Below are positions 58,035 through 64,000 of a stretch of 64,000 nucleotides of DNA, piece after piece. The stretch covers positions 3,782,001 through 3,846,000 of the forward strand of contig NZ_CP015418.1 of NCBI RefSeq assembly GCF_001633165.1, in the 5' to 3' direction. The stretch is from Rhodovulum sulfidophilum DSM 1374. Its GTDB lineage: Bacteria; Pseudomonadota; Alphaproteobacteria; Rhodobacterales; Rhodobacteraceae. The number at the start of each line of letters is the position of its first letter. The first letter of the stretch is position 1. A model generated the notes under the pieces. It saw only the letters and a program-made list of their open reading frames with translations. It did not search any database and was not told the DNA's origin. The translations under genes and the position numbers were made by a program.

Positions 58035-60062
58035 TCAGGCCGGTTCGAGATCCAGCCCACGGCCCTTCAGCAGCGCCTCGACCCCGGGCAGGCGGCCGCG
58101 GAAGGCGGTGTAAAGCGCATCGGGTTCGACCGTGCCGCCGGTCGACAGCACGTTTTCCTCCAGCGCCCGGGCCGTCGCCGGATCGAAGGCATCGCCCGCC
58201 TCCTCGAAGGCCGCGAAGGCGTCGGCATCCATCACTTCGGACCACATGTAGGAGTAATAGGCCGAGGCATAGCCGCCCGCGAAGACATGGGCGAAATGCG
58301 GCGTCGCATGCCGCATCCGGATCGCGTGCGGCATGCCGATGGCCTCCAGCAGCTCGGCCTGTTTCTGCATCGGGTCGGCGGGCGCGGGGCCGTCGTGAAA
58401 TTCGAGATCGACCAGCGCCGAGGCGATGAATTCGACGGTCTGGAACCCCATGTCGTAGGTCGCGGCCGCCAGCACCCGCTCGCGCAGCGCCTCGGGCATC
58501 GGCTGCCCCGTTTCGGCATGGGTGGCGAAACGCTCCAGCACCTCGGGCACTTCCAGCCAGTGTTCGTAAAGCTGGCTCGGCAGCTCGACGAAATCGCGCG
58601 GCACCGAGGTACCGGACAGGCTTTCATAGGTCACATCCGACAGCATCTGGTGCAGCGCATGGCCGAATTCGTGGAACAGCGTCCGCGCATCGTCATAGGA
58701 CAGAAGCGCGGGCCGCCCCTCGGCCGGTTTCGAGAAATTGCAGACATTCACGACATGCGGCCGGATCTCGCCCGCCAGCTTCTGCTGACTGCGCAGCGCC
58801 GTACACCAGGCCCCCGATTCCTTGCCCGCCCGGGCGAAATAATCGCCGATGAAAACGCCCATATGGCGGCCATCGCGGGTGACCTCCCAGGCCCGGGCAT
58901 CCGCATGGTGCAGGGTCACGTCCAGCGGCGTGAAATCGAGCCAGAACAGACGGTTGGCGCAATCGAAGGCGGCCTCGATCATGCGGTCTAGCTGCAGGTA
59001 GGGCTTCAGCTCGGCCTCGTTGAGATCATGCAGCGCGCGGCGGCGTTTCTCGGAATAGTAATGCCAGTCCCAGGGCTCGAGCGGCGCCGAGCCCCCGTCG
59101 GCGACCAGCATCTCGGCAAGGATCGCGGCATCGGTCTCGGCACGCGCCCGGGCCGGGGCCCAGACCTGCATCAGCAGATCGCGCACATTGCCGGGGGTCT
59201 TGGCCATCTGGGTTTCCAGCGCATAGGCGGAATAGCTGTCATAGCCCAGAAGCGCCGCACGCTCGGCCCGAAGCTTCAGCGTTTCGGCCACGATGCCACG
59301 GTTGTCGGTGGCGCCGCCGCGCGCGCCGCGCGAGGTCCAGGCCTCATAGGCCGTCTTGCGCAGATCGCGACGGGGAGAGAATTGCAGGAAGGGCACGATC
59401 ACGGACCGCGACAGCGTCACGACCGGGCCATCCGCCCCGCGCTCGTCACCCGCGGCCCGGGTTGCCTCGACCACGAAGCCGGGCAGGCCCGCGAGATCGG
59501 CCTCGGCCAGCGGCATCGTCCAGTCGCGCTCGTCGGCCAGGAGGTTCTGGCCAAAGGCGGTCGACAGTTCGGCCAGCCTTGTGTTGATCGCGCGCAGCCG
59601 CCCGCGCTCGTCTTCGGGCAGGGCGGCCCCGGCCCGGACGAAGTCGCGATGCTTGCGATCCAGCAGCCGGGCCTCTTCGGCGCTCAGATCCAGCGTCTCG
59701 CGGGCCTGCCAGACGGCGTCGATCCGCTCGAACAGGGCGCGGTTCAGCACCACATCCGACGAGAAATCCGCAAGCTTCGGCGAGAAGGCACGCTGCAGCG
59801 CCTCGCGCGCCGGGGTCGAGGAGGTCGAGGCCAGCAGGTGGAAGACCGACAGCACGTCGGACAACGCCTGCCCCGACCGTTCCAGCGCCTCGATGGTATT
59901 GGCGAAATCCGGCGGCTCGGAGGCCTCGGCGATGGCCGCGATCTCGGCCCGGGCCTCGGTCAGCGCCCGATCGAAGGCCGGGGCGAAATCCTCGTCCGAA
60001 ATGGCGGCAAAGTCGGGAAGCTCGAACGGCGCCATGCGCGGCGCCAGCAGGGGATTGGTCAT
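58035..60062 (-). CDS. M3-family oligopeptidase (Dcp/oligopeptidase A type)
   Basis: A 675 aa zinc metallopeptidase that degrades short peptides in the cytoplasm. The zinc motif HEFGHALH is at residues 464-471, with the downstream Glu in the SGTSVPRDFVELPSQLYEHW segment. Sequence pattern (LLGYDSYSAYALETQMAKTP, WDWHYYSEKRR) is that of the PrlC/Dcp group. The start at 60062 (MTNPLLAP) has GGAG upstream. Confidence 0.93.
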   Translation of the reverse strand: MTNPLLAPRMAPFELPDFAAISDEDFAPAFDRALTEARAEIAAIAEASEPPDFANTIEALERSGQALSDVLSVFHLLASTSSTPAREALQRAFSPKLADFSSDVVLNRALFERIDAVWQARETLDLSAEEARLLDRKHRDFVRAGAALPEDERGRLRAINTRLAELSTAFGQNLLADERDWTMPLAEADLAGLPGFVVEATRAAGDERGADGPVVTLSRSVIVPFLQFSPRRDLRKTAYEAWTSRGARGGATDNRGIVAETLKLRAERAALLGYDSYSAYALETQMAKTPGNVRDLLMQVWAPARARAETDAAILAEMLVADGGSAPLEPWDWHYYSEKRRRALHDLNEAELKPYLQLDRMIEAAFDCANRLFWLDFTPLDVTLHHADARAWEVTRDGRHMGVFIGDYFARAGKESGAWCTALRSQQKLAGEIRPHVVNVCNFSKPAEGRPALLSYDDARTLFHEFGHALHQMLSDVTYESLSGTSVPRDFVELPSQLYEHWLEVPEVLERFATHAETGQPMPEALRERVLAAATYDMGFQTVEFIASALVDLEFHDGPAPADPMQKQAELLEAIGMPHAIRMRHATPHFAHVFAGGYASAYYSYMWSEVMDADAFAAFEEAGDAFDPATARALEENVLSTGGTVEPDALYTAFRGRLPGVEALLKGRGLDLEPA

Positions 60063-60366
60063 GGGGCTCTCCATTTGCCCAAAGGCATAGCCGGATCGAC
60101 GCCGGGTTCAAGCCCGGGGAGGCGTTGCGACCGGGTCGAACCCGGCCCGGCAGGCCGCGCGGCCCGAAGCGCTCGGCACGGGACCGCCACAGCCCTGCCC
60201 CATGCAGTCCCGGGTTTTGCCCCGCTTCGTGATCACACCATTCGCAAGCGTGATCACAAAAGGGAAAAACATAGCATGATCACGGGAATTTAAGGAAAAG
60301 GCCGTTTCGCCGCACCACCGTTCCGTGCTTATACAACGGGAATTCGTACCAGCACGGGACAGTTTG
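60063..60366 (+). promoter_or_regulatory. sucC promoter region with three TGATCA palindromes
   Basis: A 304 base gap between the divergent oligopeptidase and sucC genes. TGATCA occurs at 60230, 60251 and 60277, the first two as GTGATCAC. The segment from 60225 to 60300 is AT-rich relative to its surroundings and should contain the promoter. The identity of any binding protein is unknown. Confidence 0.5.
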
Positions 60367-61560
60367 ATGAACATCCACGAATACCAGGCCAAGGCGTTGC
60401 TGCGCAGCTACGGCGCGCCGGTGTCGAAAGGGCATGTCGTCACCAAGGCGGAGGAAGCGAAGTCGATCGCGGCCGATATCGACGGGCCGGTCTGGGTCGT
60501 CAAGGCGCAGATCCACGCAGGCGGCCGCGGCAAGGGCCGCTTCGTCGAGGAAGAGGCGGGCGAAAAGGGTGGCGTGCGGCTGACCAAATCGGTCGGCGAG
60601 GCCGCCGAGGAAGCCAAGAAAATGCTGGGCCGCACCCTCGTCACCCATCAGACCGGCCCCGCGGGCAAGCAGGTCGGCCGGGTCTATATCGAGGAAGGCG
60701 CGGGCATCGACCGCGAACTGTATCTGGCCCTTCTGGTGGACCGTCAGACCAGCCGGGTGGCCTTCGTCTGCTCGACCGAGGGCGGCATGGACATCGAGGA
60801 GGTCGCCGCCAAGACCCCCGACCGCATCCTCAGCTTCTCGGTCGATCCGGTCACCGGCTATCAGGGCTATCACGGCCGCCGCATCGCCTTCGCGCTGGGG
60901 CTGACCGGCAACCAGATCAAGCAATGCGTCCGGCTGATGGGCCAGCTTTACAAGCTGTTCACCGAGAAGGATTGCGAGCTGCTGGAGATCAACCCGCTGA
61001 TCGTCACCGATCAGGGCGACCTGCGCTGCCTCGATGCCAAGATGAGCTTCGATTCGAACGCGCTCTACCGGCAGGAGGATATCCTCGCGCTGCGCGACGA
61101 GACCGAGGAAGACCCCAAGGAGCATCAGGCCTCGAAATACGACCTGAACTACATCGCGCTCGACGGCGAGATCGGCTGCATGGTCAACGGCGCGGGTCTC
61201 GCGATGGCGACGATGGACATCATCAAGCTGTACGGCTCGGAGCCCGCCAACTTCCTCGACGTGGGCGGCGGCGCGACCAAGGAGAAGGTGACCGAGGCCT
61301 TCAAGATCATCACCTCGGACCCGAATGTGAAGGGCATCCTGGTGAACATCTTCGGCGGCATCATGCGCTGTGACGTGATCGCCGAGGGCGTGGTCGCCGC
61401 GGTCAAGGAAGTCGGGCTGAAGGTGCCGCTGGTCGTGCGCCTCGAAGGCACCAATGTCGAGAAGGGCAAGGCCATCATCAACAATTCCGGCCTCGACGTG
61501 ATCGCGGCGGACGACCTGTCCGATGCGGCGCAGAAAATTGTCAAAGCGGTGAAGGGGTAA
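60367..61560 (+). CDS. sucC: Succinyl-CoA synthetase beta subunit
   Basis: TCA-cycle enzyme subunit, 397 aa, catalysing succinyl-CoA to succinate with nucleotide triphosphate formation together with SucD. It has an ATP-grasp domain ([16 protein letters not shown] start, [23 protein letters not shown]) and a C-terminal CoA-ligase part ([31 protein letters not shown]). Confidence 0.98.
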   Translation: MNIHEYQAKALLRSYGAPVSKGHVVTKAEEAKSIAADIDGPVWVVKAQIHAGGRGKGRFVEEEAGEKGGVRLTKSVGEAAEEAKKMLGRTLVTHQTGPAGKQVGRVYIEEGAGIDRELYLALLVDRQTSRVAFVCSTEGGMDIEEVAAKTPDRILSFSVDPVTGYQGYHGRRIAFALGLTGNQIKQCVRLMGQLYKLFTEKDCELLEINPLIVTDQGDLRCLDAKMSFDSNALYRQEDILALRDETEEDPKEHQASKYDLNYIALDGEIGCMVNGAGLAMATMDIIKLYGSEPANFLDVGGGATKEKVTEAFKIITSDPNVKGILVNIFGGIMRCDVIAEGVVAAVKEVGLKVPLVVRLEGTNVEKGKAIINNSGLDVIAADDLSDAAQKIVKAVKG

Positions 61561-61565
61561 GATCC

Positions 61566-62447
61566 ATGGCGGTTCTCGTCGACGAAAACACCAAGGTGAT
61601 CTGCCAGGGCTTCACCGGCAGCCAGGGCACCTTCCACTCCGAACAGGCCATCGCCTACGGCACCAAGATGGTCGGCGGCGTCACGCCCGGCAAGGGCGGC
61701 CAGAGCCATCTGGAGCTGCCCGTCTTCAACTCGTGCCACGAGGCCGTGGCCAGGACCGGCGCCAATGCGTCGGTGATCTACGTGCCGCCGCCGTTTGCGG
61801 CCGACTCGATCCTTGAGGCCATCGACGCCCAGATCCCGCTGATCGTCTGCATCACCGAGGGCATCCCGGTGATGGACATGATGACCGTCAAGCGCGCGCT
61901 GGAAGGCTCGAACTCGACCCTGATCGGGCCGAACTGCCCGGGCGTCATCACCCCCGACGCCTGCAAGATCGGCATCATGCCCGGCCATATCCACAAGCGC
62001 GGCTCGGTCGGCGTGGTGTCGCGCTCGGGCACGCTGACCTATGAGGCGGTCAAGCAGACCACCGATGTGGGCCTTGGCCAGTCGACCTGCGTCGGCATCG
62101 GCGGCGACCCGATCAAGGGCACCGAGCATATCGACGTGCTGGAATGGTTCCTGGCCGATGACGAGACCCAGTCGATCATCATGATCGGCGAGATCGGCGG
62201 CTCGGCCGAAGAGGAAGCGGCCCAGTTCATCAAGGACGAGGCCAAGAGGGGCCGCAAGAAACCCGTCGCGGGCTTCATCGCCGGCCGCACGGCGCCTCCG
62301 GGCCGCCGCATGGGCCATGCCGGCGCCATCGTCGCCGGTGGCAAGGGCGGGGCCGAGGACAAGATCGAAGCCATGAAATCGGCCGGGATCGTCGTGGCTG
62401 ACAGCCCCGCGCATCTGGGCGAAGCGGTGCTGAAGGCGATCGGCTGA
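61566..62447 (+). CDS. sucD: Succinyl-CoA synthetase alpha subunit
   Basis: A 293 aa partner of SucC. The CoA-binding region [25 protein letters not shown] and the phosphohistidine loop [10 protein letters not shown] (His251) are intact. It begins five bases after sucC. Confidence 0.98.
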   Translation: MAVLVDENTKVICQGFTGSQGTFHSEQAIAYGTKMVGGVTPGKGGQSHLELPVFNSCHEAVARTGANASVIYVPPPFAADSILEAIDAQIPLIVCITEGIPVMDMMTVKRALEGSNSTLIGPNCPGVITPDACKIGIMPGHIHKRGSVGVVSRSGTLTYEAVKQTTDVGLGQSTCVGIGGDPIKGTEHIDVLEWFLADDETQSIIMIGEIGGSAEEEAAQFIKDEAKRGRKKPVAGFIAGRTAPPGRRMGHAGAIVAGGKGGAEDKIEAMKSAGIVVADSPAHLGEAVLKAIG

Positions 62448-62469
62448 GCCTGTCGCCAAGGGAGGCAAA

Positions 62470-62997
62470 ATGGGCTTTGCGGCTGCCGTAAAGGTCTGTT
62501 TCAGAAAGTACTTCACCTTTTCGGGGCGGGCGTCCCGCCCCGAATACTGGTGGTTCGTTCTGTTCACGTTGCTGGGCAGCATCGCCACCGGGCTGCTGGA
62601 CCTTCTGCTGTTCCCGAGCGCGATCCATACCGGACCGGGCAGCATCGAGGCCGAAAGCGACGGCCCCCTTGTCACCCTTTTCACGCTTGCCGTTTTCATG
62701 CCCTCGGTTTCGGCGGGCTGGCGGCGCATGCATGACAGCGGCCGAAGCGGGCTTTACTACATCTATCCGCTGATCGTGCTGGTCGGCATCTTGGGCTTTG
62801 CCCAGTTCGTCGGCGCCTTCGGCCTTGCCGGTTCGGGCGATCTGGCAGAGGCCTTCACCGGCATCGCGGGCCTCGTGCTCATCCTTTCCTTTCTGGTTCT
62901 GATGATCTCGCCTCTTCTGGTGATCTGGTGGCTGACCCGCCCCTCCCAATCCGGCCCCAACCAATACGGTCCAAACCCCCATGAGGTAACTCCATGA
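62470..62997 (+). CDS. DUF805 membrane protein
   Basis: A 175 aa inner-membrane protein of the DUF805 (YhaH-like) family. FTFSGRASRPEYWWFVLF near residues 16-33 is the family signature, with four hydrophobic segments and the GWRRMHDSGRSG loop. Its function is unknown. It sits between sucD and sucA and overlaps the sucA start by four bases (ATGA). Confidence 0.9.
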   Translation: MGFAAAVKVCFRKYFTFSGRASRPEYWWFVLFTLLGSIATGLLDLLLFPSAIHTGPGSIEAESDGPLVTLFTLAVFMPSVSAGWRRMHDSGRSGLYYIYPLIVLVGILGFAQFVGAFGLAGSGDLAEAFTGIAGLVLILSFLVLMISPLLVIWWLTRPSQSGPNQYGPNPHEVTP

Positions 62998-64000
62998 CCG
63001 AGCAAAGCGCGAACGACATCTTTCACAGCTCGTCCTTCCTTCAGGGCCATAATGCCGAATATGTGGAGCAGCTTTACGCCCGCTATGCCAATGACCCGAA
63101 CGCGGTCGACGAGGCCTGGCAGAGGTTCTTCGCCGAGCTGGGCGATGACGAGGTCTCGGTCAAGCGCGAGGCGGCGGGGCCGTCCTGGGCGCGGCGCGAC
63201 TGGCCGCCGGCACCGAATGACGATCTGACCGCAGCACTTGACGGGCAATGGCCGACGCCGCCCGCCGCCCGCGAGGCCAAGGCCGCCGAGGAGAAGATCC
63301 GCGAGAAGGCGGAGGAAAAGGGCATCGCGGTCACCGATGACGAGGTCAAGCGCGCGGTGCTCGACTCGATCCGGGCGCTGATGCTGATCAGGGCCTACCG
63401 GATCCGGGGCCATCTGGTCGCCGATCTCGACCCGCTGGGGCTGCGCAACCCGACGCCGCATCCCGAGCTCGATCCGAAGTCCTACGGCTTCACCGATGCC
63501 GACATGGAGCGGCCGATCTTCATCGACAACGTGCTGGGGCTGCAGGTTGCCTCGATGCGCGAGATCCTCGCCATCGTGCAGCGGACCTATTGCGGCACCT
63601 TCGCGCTGCAATACATGCACATCTCGGACCCGGAACAGTCGTCCTGGCTGAAAGAGCGGATCGAGGGGCTTGGCAAGGAGATCAAATTCACCCGCGAGGG
63701 GCGCCGCGCGATCCTGAACAAGCTGGTCGAGGCCGAGGGCTTCGAGAAGTTCCTGCATGTCAAGTATATGGGCACCAAGCGCTTCGGCCTCGACGGCGGC
63801 GAGGCGCTGATCCCGGCGATGGAACAGATCATCAAGCGCGGCGGGGCGCTGGGTCTGAAGGAAATCGCCATCGGCATGCCCCACCGCGGCCGCCTCTCGG
63901 TGCTGGCCAATGTGATGGGCAAGCCCTACCGCGCGATCTTCAACGAATTCCAGGGCGGCAGCTTCAAGCCCGAGGACGTGGACGGTTCGGGTGACGTGAA
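62994..64000 (+). CDS. sucA: 2-oxoglutarate dehydrogenase E1 component, 5' part
   Basis: Thiamine-diphosphate-dependent E1 of the 2-oxoglutarate dehydrogenase complex. The first 335 residues are visible and the gene continues past the window. The N-terminal SSFLQGHNAEYVEQLYARY segment is the part that docks on E2. Later motifs are RAYRIRGHLVADLDPLGL and EIAIGMPHRGRLSVLANVMGKP. The ATG at 62994 has GAGGT upstream. Confidence 0.97.
   Translation, partial: MTEQSANDIFHSSSFLQGHNAEYVEQLYARYANDPNAVDEAWQRFFAELGDDEVSVKREAAGPSWARRDWPPAPNDDLTAALDGQWPTPPAAREAKAAEEKIREKAEEKGIAVTDDEVKRAVLDSIRALMLIRAYRIRGHLVADLDPLGLRNPTPHPELDPKSYGFTDADMERPIFIDNVLGLQVASMREILAIVQRTYCGTFALQYMHISDPEQSSWLKERIEGLGKEIKFTREGRRAILNKLVEAEGFEKFLHVKYMGTKRFGLDGGEALIPAMEQIIKRGGALGLKEIAIGMPHRGRLSVLANVMGKPYRAIFNEFQGGSFKPEDVDGSGDV

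Overview
This is a GC-rich, densely packed chromosomal window that reads as a member of the Rhodobacteraceae, most like the photosynthetic Rhodobacter/Rhodovulum group. The main reason is a complete uptake [NiFe]-hydrogenase locus in nearly the arrangement described for Rhodobacter capsulatus. Supporting signs are the intracellular PHA depolymerase, two DUF1127 proteins and sucC-sucD-DUF805-sucA. Species cannot be fixed from the sequence alone.

Region 1 (1-15060) is housekeeping. It holds phaZ, an alpha/beta hydrolase, a HisC-like aminotransferase, an SLC13/TrkA-C carrier, a YmdB-type phosphoesterase, 5-formyl-THF cyclo-ligase translationally coupled to MgtE, an 8-oxoguanine-deaminase-like amidohydrolase, a HisN-like phosphatase, an XRE regulator, a quinone oxidoreductase, a divergent LysR/DUF1127 pair and a BI-1 family membrane protein.

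Region 2 (15065-34798, all minus strand) is the hydrogenase locus. In transcription order it is hupT-hupU-hupV-hypF, a 214 bp gap, hupS-hupL-hupE-hupC, a 210 bp gap with two hairpins, then hupD-hupF-hupG-hupH-hupJ-hupK-hypA-hypB-hupR-hypC-hypD-hypE. HupUV would sense H2 and HupT/HupR would relay the signal. HupSLC is the membrane-bound enzyme. HypABCDEF and HupDFGHJK build the Ni-Fe(CN)2CO site and mature the subunits, and HupE is a likely nickel permease. Most junctions are ATGA or TGATG overlaps, so coupled translation is expected. Notable points are a degenerate AAA+ motor in HupR, a TTG start for hupS, hupE between hupL and hupC, and a rubredoxin-HybE fusion in HupJ.

Region 3 (34846-40668, minus) is a BMP-type nucleoside/purine ABC transporter operon ending in a cytosine-deaminase-like gene, only 47 bp upstream of hupT.

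Region 4 (41063-44350) is the accessory patch. It contains a decayed IS3 element, an AAA+ ATPase remnant, tRNA-Gly(UCC), a second DUF1127 gene, a two-gene operon of unrecognised small proteins with its own terminator, and tRNA-Asn(GUU). This is the most likely place for something undescribed.

Region 5 (44421-64000) holds an MBL-fold hydrolase divergent from an EnvZ-like kinase, an Lrp/AsnC regulator beside a (CCGGAG)12 repeat, a sulfate ABC transporter (binding protein with an unusual N-terminal extension, CysT, CysW, a short CysA), phosphoglucomutase, a nitroreductase-like protein, an MFS permease, a DksA-type zinc-finger protein, a DEAD-box helicase, an M3 oligopeptidase, and the TCA genes sucC, sucD, DUF805 and sucA. 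sucA runs off the right edge.
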